Source: Chroococcidiopsis sp. TS-821 (GTDB lineage: Bacteria > Cyanobacteriota > Cyanobacteriia > Cyanobacteriales > Chroococcidiopsidaceae). Taken from it: a stretch of DNA of 64,000 nt. Position 1 is the first letter of the stretch, and every line of letters begins with the position of its first letter. Positions 46,401 through 54,874 of the stretch are shown here, in pieces. Both the position numbers and the translations under genes were made by a program. Below the pieces are notes generated by a model. The model was given only the letters and a program-made list of their open reading frames with translations. It made no database searches and was not told the DNA's origin. The stretch spans positions 310,001-374,000 of the forward strand of contig NZ_MVDI01000002.1 in NCBI RefSeq assembly GCF_002939305.1. Direction: 5' to 3'.

Positions 46401-46865
46401 CTAATAATTTTGCTAGAAAAAGATGAAGTATCGCAAAACAATGAGTTAAGATCATTTACATTAGGATCAAGCTGTACGAGTCCCTTGACTCGAGGTGATA
46501 CCAAACAACTCAAAATGGTAACAAATCTTACCGATTTTCTGGTAACAGTGTGTACGATCCGCTCATGAAAGACGCAGTTCTAGTCAATGGCAAACATCGA
46601 CTTAATTGAGGCAAACGTCTCATTGCTGTAAACTAAAACCTAATCTTTAAAAAATGCTGCGAAGCAAACATTCCAAGCTCAGTAGCGATCGTCTAGCTAG
46701 CGACTCAGGAGGCAAATGAAACTAAAAACAATAAAAGTTGCTGGCAAACACCTTGCCACGTATTACTAAAAGTGGAAATTGTTCACTCTGAGCAATACCT
46801 CATTGGGGTAACACCCAGAACTATGTACAGATTTAACTTACGTTGTAAAAGGGCAGAAGCGATAG
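46401..46865. other. 465-bp intergenic region with hairpin and leader ORF
   Basis: A small hairpin (CGAGTC...GACTCG, about 46477-46493) lies after nif3. A 17-codon frame with a strong SD lies at 46716-46769. Otherwise no gene. Confidence 0.5.
46716..46769 (+). CDS. Possible 17-residue leader or micro-protein
   Basis: AGGAGG at 46707-46712 lies four bases before ATG 46716. The frame reads MKLKTIKVAGKHLATYY and stops at TAA 46769. The SD strength is striking for so short a frame. It could be a leader peptide for the gene at 46866 or chance. Confidence 0.3.
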   Translation: MKLKTIKVAGKHLATYY

Positions 46866-47174
46866 ATGCTACACCGCAAGATTTATCAACTGTGTGGCGA
46901 CGGGCGTGAAGTATGCGTTTTCTTGCGGGACCAGCAACGCTGGATAGAACGCGCCCGCATCATCGACATTGAAGGGGATTTAGTTACCCTGCGTTATGAG
47001 ACAGAAGAAGAAGACGAAATTTGCTCTTGGGAAGAAATGGTTCGTCTAGAGAGTATCGGCGCTGTAACGCAAAAACTAGCTTCAGTACCGCGCGGCAATG
47101 CAGAACCTTTAGTTTCTGACGATTGTCCAGAAGCAGAACGCATTCGTCGTTACACTGACTCCAATCCTGATTAA
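46866..47174 (+). CDS. DUF6679 family cyanobacterial protein
   Basis: 102 residues from ATG 46866. The sequence (MLHRKIYQLCGDGREVCVFL, then RIIDIEGDLVTLRYETEEED, and CSWEEMVRLESIGAV) forms a small beta-barrel-like protein with an acidic centre. The C-terminal 25 residues look disordered. It matches a family known only from cyanobacteria; no function is known. It ends before a hairpin shared with the convergent MBL gene. Confidence 0.75.
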   Translation: MLHRKIYQLCGDGREVCVFLRDQQRWIERARIIDIEGDLVTLRYETEEEDEICSWEEMVRLESIGAVTQKLASVPRGNAEPLVSDDCPEAERIRRYTDSNPD

Positions 47175-47184
47175 AACAGCTAAA

Positions 47185-47220
47185 GAGAAAGTAGGAAGCC
47201 TAAAAGTTTCTTACTTTCTC
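47185..47220. terminator. Hairpin between convergent genes
   Basis: GAGAAAGTAGGAA and TTCTTACTTTCTC pair with one mismatch between the stops of DUF6679 (+) and the MBL gene (-). It may stop both transcripts. The T-tract is weak on both sides. Confidence 0.5.
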
Positions 47221-47230
47221 ATTTCACAAA

Positions 47231-48880
47231 TTATTCTTCATTACGTTCATATACAGGACAGTAACCTTCTGGTGTCACTTTAAACCCAAATAAAGGAGAA
47301 GCTTGATTCCAGCATCGCTGTCCGCGTTGAAATTTGCAAGTGGCGCAACAACTAACTTCGCTACTAAGGAGGCGATCGCTCGTTTGATTGAGTAGTTCGC
47401 GCTGCGATAAACCGCGAATCACTAATTCTTCACCTTGCCAACGGGCTTCAACTAATCCAGTATCCGCAAACGTGCGCCAGCGGGGATCGGCAATAATTGC
47501 CTCTGGTAGTGTAATTGTTACTACAGTACCTAACTCATTGAGTTCGCCTTCATAGTTCGTTTCTGGTGCAGCTGGTTGGATAAACGTATCGCCGACTGGT
47601 AGATCCACTGCTGTACCGCTCGCCGGTGAATGCAAATGGTAGCGATTTTGTAACTCATCCAAGCTGGTGAGATCTGCCAAATAAGCTGGCGAACCATGAA
47701 CAAAAATAACGTGTTGGGGTCGTAAGTTATGAATCAGTTGCGTAATCCCAGGACCATCGCTGTGTTGGGCGAGTAAGTAGGTTTCTACAGTAGTTGAAGG
47801 TTGCGGTGCTAATTCCGGTAGCGACTGGGGATGCGGAAGTAAACGCCCTGGTTTTTCTGGCAAGAGAATGAGCCAAGGACCTGTTTGGGGCTGGCAATAT
47901 TGTTGTAAATCTGCACTTTCGTCAGTAATTACAATGCAAGGCGACTTTCCTACCTCAGCGCGCTGCTGTGGAGTTAACCTGCGCATTCGGGGACGTACCC
48001 GTTCATCCCAGAATAACGGTTGATGACGTGCAAAGTTTTGAACTGACGCGGGTAGCTGCGGTAGCATTTCTAGGTAAGCATCGCAGCCAGCAGCAACCAT
48101 ACCATCAACCCAAATATCTAAGTCGCGACCGGTAAAACTGTGATGACTCCGCAATAACATGAGAATTTCTTGACCGATTCCCAGCGTTGGAGTTGGCATT
48201 AAAACACAGTAACCTTGAGCGATCGCGCGATTAATGCGTTCAGCAAGTTGGTTTTCTTGCGTCCGCCGATGCGGATGACGTGCAGTTCCGTAGCTTCCTT
48301 CAATTATTAAGACATCGGGCTTTAATCCGCGCAATTCCTCTAATGGCATTCCTTCGACTAAGCGCGAATTCGATAAAAAAAAGTCTCCTGTGTAGAGTAA
48401 CGTATACGTCCGTTGTGGTGTGGTGTACGTCAGTAAAATTGCGGCTGCACCTGGTAGATGTCCCGCTGGAAATAACTCTGCACTCAAACCATCTTGAAAT
48501 TCTACAGGCGATCGCCACGGTAAGGCTTGACAAAACTGCGGTATATTTTGTATCCCTAACCAGTTAAGGGGTAGCAATTGCGTCGTGGCTTCGCTGGCGT
48601 AGATCGGTAATGCGGGAAAAGCTTGATGTAGTGCAAGTAATCCTTGGGCGTGATCGGGATGCGCGTGAGTGCACAAGACTAAATCGGCTGGCGGCGATCG
48701 CTTTCCTTTCTTCAAGATAGAAATATCGTCAATGCCACAGTCGAGTAAAATGCGATAAGGTCCCATCCGTACCAATAAGCACACGCCTTCATCAGCATGA
48801 TGAACGCTGTACGGGAAACACTCTAATTCGGAACTTGTTTCTCCAACGTGGCGGGAGGCTGTAGGTATCCGATTGCTCAT
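47231..48880 (-). CDS. MBL-fold metallo-hydrolase with beta-CASP domain (CPSF-like)
   Basis: 549 residues from ATG 48880, chosen because GGAGG lies five bases upstream. The metallo-beta-lactamase motif THAHPDHAQG gives H72, H74, D76 and H77. LYTGDFFLSNS supplies the next Asp. The beta-CASP insertion (LMPTPTLGIGQEIL, about 215-230) and HGSPAYLADL near 390 place it with CPSF/YSH1-type nucleases. A C-terminal extension has clustered Cys (CCATC, CW, YC), likely a small metal-binding module. RNA is the probable substrate (inference). Confidence 0.88.
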   Translation of the reverse strand: MSNRIPTASRHVGETSSELECFPYSVHHADEGVCLLVRMGPYRILLDCGIDDISILKKGKRSPPADLVLCTHAHPDHAQGLLALHQAFPALPIYASEATTQLLPLNWLGIQNIPQFCQALPWRSPVEFQDGLSAELFPAGHLPGAAAILLTYTTPQRTYTLLYTGDFFLSNSRLVEGMPLEELRGLKPDVLIIEGSYGTARHPHRRTQENQLAERINRAIAQGYCVLMPTPTLGIGQEILMLLRSHHSFTGRDLDIWVDGMVAAGCDAYLEMLPQLPASVQNFARHQPLFWDERVRPRMRRLTPQQRAEVGKSPCIVITDESADLQQYCQPQTGPWLILLPEKPGRLLPHPQSLPELAPQPSTTVETYLLAQHSDGPGITQLIHNLRPQHVIFVHGSPAYLADLTSLDELQNRYHLHSPASGTAVDLPVGDTFIQPAAPETNYEGELNELGTVVTITLPEAIIADPRWRTFADTGLVEARWQGEELVIRGLSQRELLNQTSDRLLSSEVSCCATCKFQRGQRCWNQASPLFGFKVTPEGYCPVYERNEE

Positions 48881-48984
48881 ACATACCTCCACTCAAACCC
48901 AGTGCAGGCTAAAAACTAGGGAATATATCGATTGAATTTTGATTTACCTCACCCCTGATTTAACGATGCGATATCGCGGTTCAT

Positions 48985-49107
48985 CTAGTGTGCAGAACCG
49001 TTACCGTGATAATTATCTGTGTCATAAAAGCCGTTTTTAGTCCCAAAAAACAAGCACGACACCGTAAAAATAGCTGTTAAGCCCAAAAGAATTAGTTTGA
49101 CATCCAT
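48985..49107 (-). CDS. 40-residue single-helix membrane protein, NdhP-like candidate
   Basis: ATG 49107, stop TAG 48985-48987. The sequence has one hydrophobic helix (KLILLGLTAIFTVSCLFFG, about 4-22) and a polar tail GFYDTDNYHGNGSAH. The tail and length resemble, from memory, the small NDH-1 complex subunit NdhP of cyanobacteria; I cannot confirm it by search. Its start lies 12 bp from the divergent mpg start. The invariably phrased tail makes a real gene likely. Confidence 0.6.
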   Translation of the reverse strand: MDVKLILLGLTAIFTVSCLFFGTKNGFYDTDNYHGNGSAH

Positions 49108-49118
49108 CTCACTACCCT

Positions 49119-49736
49119 ATGAATTGCGTAAATTCAACGACACTCAATCAGATTGTAGAACCTTCTTGGTTAGAGCGTCCATCTACTGAAGTTGCACCAG
49201 ACTTACTCGGCTGTACGCTTGTCCGCAAATTGCCTGATGGACAAATCCTGCGAGGCTTAATTGTCGAAACTGAAGCTTATGCTGTCGGCGATCCGGCGTT
49301 TCATGCGTACCGACGACGCACCGAACGCAACGCAGTACTCTTTGGATCTGCTGGAAGAAGTTATGTTTATCTTATCTATGGAATTTACCACTGTTTCAAT
49401 GTCGTCACCGATACGGATGGTGTTCCGAGTGCCGTTTTAATTCGTGCTTTACAACTAGAGTCTTTACCACCAGAAGTATCATCGCCAAAACCGCACCGAA
49501 TTGCGGCTGGACCTGGTAAATTGTGTTTATCTTTACAGATCGATCGTAGCTTAAATGCTGTACTGCTTCAACCAGGCGAACCACTGTGGTTAGAACATCG
49601 TTCTCTAGACTTTCAACAACAGCTTGACGCTCAAACTATCAGCTTTGTGCAAACGACGCGCATTGGAATTACGCAAGGAGTCGATTTACCGTGGCGGTGG
49701 TATATCAAAAATTGTCCTGCGGTTTCTAAAACTTGA
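49119..49736 (+). CDS. mpg: DNA-3-methyladenine glycosylase (AAG/Mpg)
   Basis: 205 residues. The N-terminal APDLLGCTLVRKL, the catalytic base region IVETEAYAVGDPAFHAYRRRT (Glu near 51) and SYVYLIYGIYHCFNVVT match the AAG fold. AAGPGKLCLSLQID closes the DNA-binding pocket. It removes alkylated purines in base-excision repair. Stand-alone start at ATG 49119. Confidence 0.95.
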   Translation: MNCVNSTTLNQIVEPSWLERPSTEVAPDLLGCTLVRKLPDGQILRGLIVETEAYAVGDPAFHAYRRRTERNAVLFGSAGRSYVYLIYGIYHCFNVVTDTDGVPSAVLIRALQLESLPPEVSSPKPHRIAAGPGKLCLSLQIDRSLNAVLLQPGEPLWLEHRSLDFQQQLDAQTISFVQTTRIGITQGVDLPWRWYIKNCPAVSKT

Positions 49737-49801
49737 CATTTAAGCGATTACTTATATATCCTAAAAATAGTTAAGCATTTACTTAAGTATTTGCGTTTTT
49801 C

Positions 49802-50119
49802 ATGCGAGGAGATATTTTTTATGCGATCGCCGATCCGACACGTCGGGCAATTTTAGATCGCCTGCGGGATGGAGAACAACCTGTAAAACAACTTGCAGAA
49901 CCTTTTGCGATGTCTTTACCAGCAATTTCGCAGCATTTACAGATTTTGTGTGAGGCGGGTTTAGTTACGCAACGGCGGGAAGGGCGTCAGCGAATATATA
50001 AACTCAATCCCGAACCATTGCAACAAGTGAAAAATTGGGTTTCGCACTACGAACAGTTTTGGCAAGCGAAACTCGATAACCTCGGTGAATATCTGGAGGA
50101 GTCATGTTCCGAGTTGTAA
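49802..50119 (+). CDS. ArsR/SmtB-type transcriptional regulator
   Basis: 105 residues with one winged-helix domain (about 5-90). FYAIADPTRRAILDRL is the typical opening, then MSLPAISQHLQILCEAGLV forms the recognition helix, followed by a wing with RREGRQRIYKLN. No Cys metal site is visible, so it is of the SRPBCC-linked kind rather than a metal sensor. It overlaps the SRPBCC gene by 16 bp. Confidence 0.92.
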   Translation: MRGDIFYAIADPTRRAILDRLRDGEQPVKQLAEPFAMSLPAISQHLQILCEAGLVTQRREGRQRIYKLNPEPLQQVKNWVSHYEQFWQAKLDNLGEYLEESCSEL

Positions 50120-50649
50120 AACTAGAAGCTTTCTATCCGTATCCGCCAGAAAAAGTATGGAAGGCGATCGCCAATCGTTCTTCATTAGCAAAATGGTTAA
50201 TGGAAAATGACTTTGAACCACATTTAGGACACAAGTTTTGCTTTCAGTCGCAACTACCAGGATTAAACGAGGTTATTCACTGCGAAGTACTAAAACTCAG
50301 AGAACCCTACGAACTCGCTTATTCTTGGCAAGACAACTTGATAGAATCTCCCTCAATTGTGACTTGGAAGCTGATACCTGTTGATGGTGGTACGCAACTG
50401 CATCTAGAACATCGCGGATATCAAGAGGATGCGATCGCCCTTAGTCAACCTACACGTCATACTCAAACTCGGCAAGCACAGCTAACACATCCAATTGTAG
50501 TAAGCGATCGCGTGTGGTTTTCTAACCAACCTCAACAATTAGGCAGTATTCTACTTAATTCCTATTTTAGTGGTAAGTGGGAATATTTACTCAATTACAA
50601 ACTTAGGGAAGTTTTAGTTTCACAATCCCCTAATCTTACACTTTCTTAA
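50104..50649 (+). CDS. SRPBCC (AHSA1-like) domain protein
   Basis: 181 residues. The START/AHSA1 fold shows in PYPPEKVWKAIANRSSLAKW, the strand LAYSWQDN and TQLHLEHRGY. A GGAGG SD precedes ATG 50104 inside the ArsR gene. ArsR-plus-SRPBCC pairs are a common genetic unit; the ligand is usually unknown. A loop (about 118-150) is longer than in standard members and could be membrane-facing or dimeric. Confidence 0.88.
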   Translation: MFRVVKLEAFYPYPPEKVWKAIANRSSLAKWLMENDFEPHLGHKFCFQSQLPGLNEVIHCEVLKLREPYELAYSWQDNLIESPSIVTWKLIPVDGGTQLHLEHRGYQEDAIALSQPTRHTQTRQAQLTHPIVVSDRVWFSNQPQQLGSILLNSYFSGKWEYLLNYKLREVLVSQSPNLTLS

Positions 50650-50718
50650 AGAAACTGCCTATAACTGCTACTAATCTAGACATTAACTCTGGGATAGAAC
50701 ATTTTTTCGATAACTGCA

Positions 50719-51312
50719 ATGAATACTCCCATACCGCTAAGCATCCCAGTAATTCAACCTTTTCCCCAAAATCAGCAGTCCTTCGATATTTACTCACGGT
50801 TGCTTGCTGAAAGAATTGTTTTTTTAAAGGGTGAATTAACAGAGGAAGCAGCTAACTTAATTGTTGCACAACTACTATTTCTCGATGCTGAAGATCCAGA
50901 AAAAGACATTTCCTTATTTATCAACTCTTCTGGTGGTTTATCAACCGCAGCAATGACAGTTTTCGATGCAATGAAACAAATTCGGACAGATATTTGTACA
51001 GTCTGTGTTGGTACTGCTGCTGCAATGGGCGCTTTTTTACTGTCTTCTGGAACTAAGAGTAAAAGATATGCTTTACCACACGCCCGAATCCAATTACAGC
51101 AACCATCAGGAAATACTGAAGGAAAAGCAACTGATATTGAGGTAGCTGCTCAAGAGATTTTATATCTTAAAGAGGCACTGAATCAAATTCTTGCTGAAAA
51201 TACTGGTCAGACTCAAAAGCAAATTGAAATCGATTTAAATAGAAATTTGTTCCTGAGTGCTGAAGAAGCAAAAACTTACGGCTTAATCGACAGTATTATT
51301 ACAAAACTATGA
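50719..51312 (+). CDS. ClpP-family protein lacking the catalytic triad (ClpR-like)
   Basis: 197 residues with the complete ClpP fold order: LFINSSGGLSTAAMTVFDAM (67-86), VGTAAAMGAFLLSSG (97-111), ATDIEVAAQEILYLKEALN (137-155), and FLSAEEAKTYGLIDSI. In the classical positions Ser is A102, His is Q127 and Asp is N176, so the whole triad is replaced. It should assemble into a Clp ring without cleaving, as ClpR does, or act as a regulatory subunit. It differs from ClpR by sequence and lies away from clpP/clpX. It is translationally coupled (ATGA) to the epimerase gene. Confidence 0.88.
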   Translation: MNTPIPLSIPVIQPFPQNQQSFDIYSRLLAERIVFLKGELTEEAANLIVAQLLFLDAEDPEKDISLFINSSGGLSTAAMTVFDAMKQIRTDICTVCVGTAAAMGAFLLSSGTKSKRYALPHARIQLQQPSGNTEGKATDIEVAAQEILYLKEALNQILAENTGQTQKQIEIDLNRNLFLSAEEAKTYGLIDSIITKL

Positions 51313-52331
51313 AAATTTTAATTATAGGAGGAACCAATTTTATTGGTCTTTCAGTAGTAAATCGACTTCATGCAATAGGTCATGAGGTTACTATATTTCA
51401 TCGAGGAAAAACTGTAGCTGAGTTACCTATAGCAGTAAAGGAAATTAAAGGCGATCGCACTCAACTTCCTGAAATGAAAAGTGAGTTGCAGTATTTATCT
51501 CCTGATGTAGTTTTAGACATGATTGCCTACACTGAGCAAGATGCGTTGATAACAATGAAGGCATTTAAAGGTATTGCCCAGCGTGTTGTTGCGATTAGTA
51601 GCATGGATGTATACCGCGCCTACAACGTCCTTTTAGGAAAAGAATCAGATATTGTTCCCGTACCGCTTACTGAAGATTCGCCACTACGTCAGCAACTCTA
51701 TCCTTTTAAGGACATACCACAAAGAGCGCTCAACGCTCCAGCGGATTATGAAAAGATTCTTGTTGAACGAGTTGTGATGAGTGATGCTGATTTACCTGGT
51801 ACAATTATCCGCTTACCAATGGTCTACGGACCAAAAGATCCATTGCACCGCTTGTTTCCTTATTTAAAGCGAATGGATGAAAATCGTCCTGCAATTTTAC
51901 TACCAGAAAATTTTGCGCAATGGCGCGGTTGTTATGGTTATGTAGAGAATGTCGCATATGCGATCGCACTAGCAGTTACAAACCCCCAAGCTACAGGGCG
52001 CATCTATCATGTGGCAGATTTACCTGTTTCTGAAGCCGAACGCCTCAATCGAATTGGAAAAGCTGCTGGCTGGCAAGGTAAAGTTATATCTGTTCCCAAA
52101 CAGCATTTACCAGCGAATTGGAATTTACCTTTTAATACCGAACAAGCTTGGTTTGCTGATACAACACGAATTCGTCAAGAACTCGGTTATAGAGAGGTTG
52201 TCACTCAAGAGGAAGCGCTGAAACAAACGATCGATTGGGAACGCACTAACTCACCACCAGAAATGACTCAATGGACAGGATGGGAGTTATTCGACTATGC
52301 CACTGAAGATGAGATTTTAACTCAGTTATAG
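51309..52331 (+). CDS. NAD(P)-dependent epimerase/dehydratase family protein
   Basis: 340 residues, extended-SDR type. The GGTNFIG NAD-binding loop opens the protein (6-13 region), DVVLDMIAYTEQ and AISSMDVY follow, and a PMVYGPKDPLH segment is typical. The catalytic YxxxK appears as DYEKIL near 145-150. The likely substrate is a nucleotide sugar or similar. The start overlaps the Clp-like gene by four bases, giving coupled translation of an unusual pair. Confidence 0.85.
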   Translation: MKILIIGGTNFIGLSVVNRLHAIGHEVTIFHRGKTVAELPIAVKEIKGDRTQLPEMKSELQYLSPDVVLDMIAYTEQDALITMKAFKGIAQRVVAISSMDVYRAYNVLLGKESDIVPVPLTEDSPLRQQLYPFKDIPQRALNAPADYEKILVERVVMSDADLPGTIIRLPMVYGPKDPLHRLFPYLKRMDENRPAILLPENFAQWRGCYGYVENVAYAIALAVTNPQATGRIYHVADLPVSEAERLNRIGKAAGWQGKVISVPKQHLPANWNLPFNTEQAWFADTTRIRQELGYREVVTQEEALKQTIDWERTNSPPEMTQWTGWELFDYATEDEILTQL

Positions 52332-52417
52332 TACAAACGCGATCGCAACTCATGCAGGATAAAATTGTAATCTTGATGCAGTTTAGGAAAACATAGGCAA
52401 CTGCACTCAATTGATTT

Positions 52418-53872
52418 ATGGCAAGCCAGCAATCTAATTACGATCCGCGTCAAGCCACATGGAATGGTGTTTCTATTGACAAATGGAATCCATCTGAGTG
52501 GAAGCAGTGGAAACCGAATGCGGGGAAGAATGAGGCGGCGAAAATCGAACGCGAATATCTCAGGATCAAGTATGCGATCGCTCAAGCAAATACAGCATTA
52601 AGTATCGATCGAGTCAAAGTTAAACTCAAACTAACGACAGCTAAATCAATTGGCTTACAAGGTACTTTCCCCTGTAAACCTGGCGACATTGGTAAAAATG
52701 GAAGTTCTACTAAGCAATACACAATTTCACTTGGGTTTCCTGCAAGTGATGCTGGTGTCAAAACCGCTGTTGCTAAAGCACGAGAATTGGATCTTTTGTT
52801 GATGACAAAGCAATTTCAATGGACACCAGAACTCTTAGGTAAGCAATCTCAGAAGATTGCACTACCATATAATACCGCAAAGCCGATTAGCGAATTAATC
52901 CAAGAATACGAGCGAGAATTTTGGAAAACTCACGAGAAAAATCGCCAAGGATTCCGTACTTGGGAAACGCATTATTTGCGCCATCTCAAAAAACTTCCTC
53001 AAGATGTTCCCTTAACTCAAAATGCTTTAGCACAAGCTTTAGAATCAGTTCCACCTCATACATCAACAAGATTTTATTTAGCTTGGCAACTCAAAAAGTT
53101 TTGTGATTTTTGCGGTGTTGATGGGAGTAAACTTATTGATTCATACACGACTCCCCAACCATCACCTAGTCTTCGCAAAATCCCTACTGATGAAGAAATC
53201 GTTCAAGGTTTTGACACAATAGGAACTCCTTTATCACCCTACGCCAGTAAAGAAAATTTAACGCAACCCCAACAGTGGCAATGGGTATATGGTATGTTAG
53301 CTACCTACGGTTTAAGACCTCATGAATTATTTGCGATAGACCTTGAGGCTTTTACGACTCCCTCAAATATATTTCATTTAGTCACACTCGATCCGAGTCT
53401 TACAGGTGGTACAAAAACAGGCGAACGTATGTGTGGAATTCCACCGTTACACCCTCATTGGGTTGAGTTATTTGATTTAAAAAACGTCAAGTTTCCCCAT
53501 ACAGGTGGAACTTTAAATAATCAAACTGCTAAGATTCACATTCGATTTAGAACGACTCATATAAATTTTAAACCCTACGATTTACGTCACGCCTATGCTT
53601 TACGCGGACATCGCTTGCGTATTCCCATAAAAACTATGGCTGATTATATGGGTCATACTGTACAAGAGCATACGAAGACCTATCAAAGATGGATCAATGA
53701 GGATACAAACTTAGAAATTTATAAAGAAATTGTGATTCAAAAAGCGAATACTCAAGAAGCACTAAAAGCAAGGGTAGATGAATTAGAAGTCGAAAATGCT
53801 GTTCTCAAAGCTGAAGTGAAATCTTTGAGGGAATTACTGATCAAACACCAACTAGGTAAACTGCTAAGCTAG
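52418..53872 (+). CDS. Tyrosine-type site-specific integrase
   Basis: 484 residues. The catalytic domain shows Arg I in GLRPHELFAID (about 305), the KTGERM region, a His-Arg pair in DLRHAYALRGHRL (about 393) and MGHTVQEHTKTYQRW with His and the nucleophile Tyr (about 418-426). The SAM-like N-terminal domain (about 150-240) lacks the arm-binding form of classic lambda Int. A C-terminal coiled coil (about 450-480) is unusual. No recombination sites or cargo are recognised on either side. This family is widespread in cyanobacterial chromosomes. Confidence 0.87.
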   Translation: MASQQSNYDPRQATWNGVSIDKWNPSEWKQWKPNAGKNEAAKIEREYLRIKYAIAQANTALSIDRVKVKLKLTTAKSIGLQGTFPCKPGDIGKNGSSTKQYTISLGFPASDAGVKTAVAKARELDLLLMTKQFQWTPELLGKQSQKIALPYNTAKPISELIQEYEREFWKTHEKNRQGFRTWETHYLRHLKKLPQDVPLTQNALAQALESVPPHTSTRFYLAWQLKKFCDFCGVDGSKLIDSYTTPQPSPSLRKIPTDEEIVQGFDTIGTPLSPYASKENLTQPQQWQWVYGMLATYGLRPHELFAIDLEAFTTPSNIFHLVTLDPSLTGGTKTGERMCGIPPLHPHWVELFDLKNVKFPHTGGTLNNQTAKIHIRFRTTHINFKPYDLRHAYALRGHRLRIPIKTMADYMGHTVQEHTKTYQRWINEDTNLEIYKEIVIQKANTQEALKARVDELEVENAVLKAEVKSLRELLIKHQLGKLLS

Positions 53873-53999
53873 ATACGTAACATACATTGATCGTAGAGTC
53901 AATATAAGCTTAAGCAAATAGCAGGATAAAAAAGTAAGCAAAAACTAAGAAACAGCATTGATAAGAAGGCTTAAATATCAAGTAGAAAGAGAACTATAG

Positions 54000-54821
54000 A
54001 TGGTAAAACCGCGCAGGGTCTTTGCGCAGCATTGGCTCAAAAATGAAAAAGCCCTCAACCAAATCATCGCCGCCGCCGAACTCACACCGCGCGATCGCAT
54101 CCTCGAAATCGGACCTGGAACCGGAGTATTAACGCGTCGCCTGTTACCGCTAGCTGAATCAGTTGTCGCTGTCGAAATTGACCCTGATTTGTGTGCATTA
54201 TTAGCTAAAAAGCTGGGAAATATTGAAAACTTCTTACTCCTACAAGGCGACTTTCTTGAAATAGATTTAACTACTTTGTTAACTCCTTTTCCTAACTTTC
54301 AATCACCCAATAAAGTCGTCGCAAACATCCCCTACAATATCACTGGACCAATTTTAGAAAAACTACTTGGAACAATTGCGAACCCCAATCCTCACCCCTT
54401 CAACTCAATCGTACTCCTCGTCCAAAAAGAAGTTGCCGATCGCTTATACGCTAAACCAGGGTCAAAAACCTTCGGCGCACTATCTGTCCGCGTCCAATAC
54501 TTAGCCGAATGTGAATTCATCTACCACGTCAGCGCCAAAAGCTTTTACCCACCACCAAAAGTAGATTCCGCCGTCGTGCGATTGCGTCCGCGACAATTAC
54601 AATCACCCCCACTCAATCCGCATCATCTCGAAACACTAATCCAACTCGGTTTTGGTGCCAAGCGCAAAATGTTACGAAATAATTTGAAAGCAATCGTCGA
54701 ACGCGATCGCCTCACCAAATTACTAGAAAATTTAGAAATTAACCCCCAAGCGCGCGCTGAAGACCTCAGCGTTACCCAATGGATATCCCTAAGTAATCAA
54801 CTAGAAGTATCGTCATCCTAA
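54000..54821 (+). CDS. rsmA: 16S rRNA dimethyladenosine transferase RsmA (KsgA)
   Basis: 273 residues, class I methyltransferase. EIGPGTGVLTRRLL (about 36-49) is the SAM loop, VVAVEIDPDL binds the ribose and NIPYNITGPI (NLPY-like) is the catalytic motif. The C-terminal helical domain follows FGAKRKMLRNNLK. It dimethylates A1518/A1519 in 16S rRNA. It precedes ispE, an arrangement also seen in other bacteria. Confidence 0.96.
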   Translation: MVKPRRVFAQHWLKNEKALNQIIAAAELTPRDRILEIGPGTGVLTRRLLPLAESVVAVEIDPDLCALLAKKLGNIENFLLLQGDFLEIDLTTLLTPFPNFQSPNKVVANIPYNITGPILEKLLGTIANPNPHPFNSIVLLVQKEVADRLYAKPGSKTFGALSVRVQYLAECEFIYHVSAKSFYPPPKVDSAVVRLRPRQLQSPPLNPHHLETLIQLGFGAKRKMLRNNLKAIVERDRLTKLLENLEINPQARAEDLSVTQWISLSNQLEVSSS

Positions 54822-54833
54822 CCTAAAATCTTC

Positions 54834-54865
54834 CCTTTGCGTCCTTTGTGCCCTTAGTGGTTCGT
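54834..54865 (+). repeat. Interspersed CTTTG(T/C)GTCC repeat, third copy
   Basis: CCTTTGCGTCCTTTGTGCCC continues TTAGTGGTTCGT. It lies in the rsmA-ispE gap and contains a false GTG start for ispE. Confidence 0.65.
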
Positions 54866-54874
54866 CCCCAAAAA

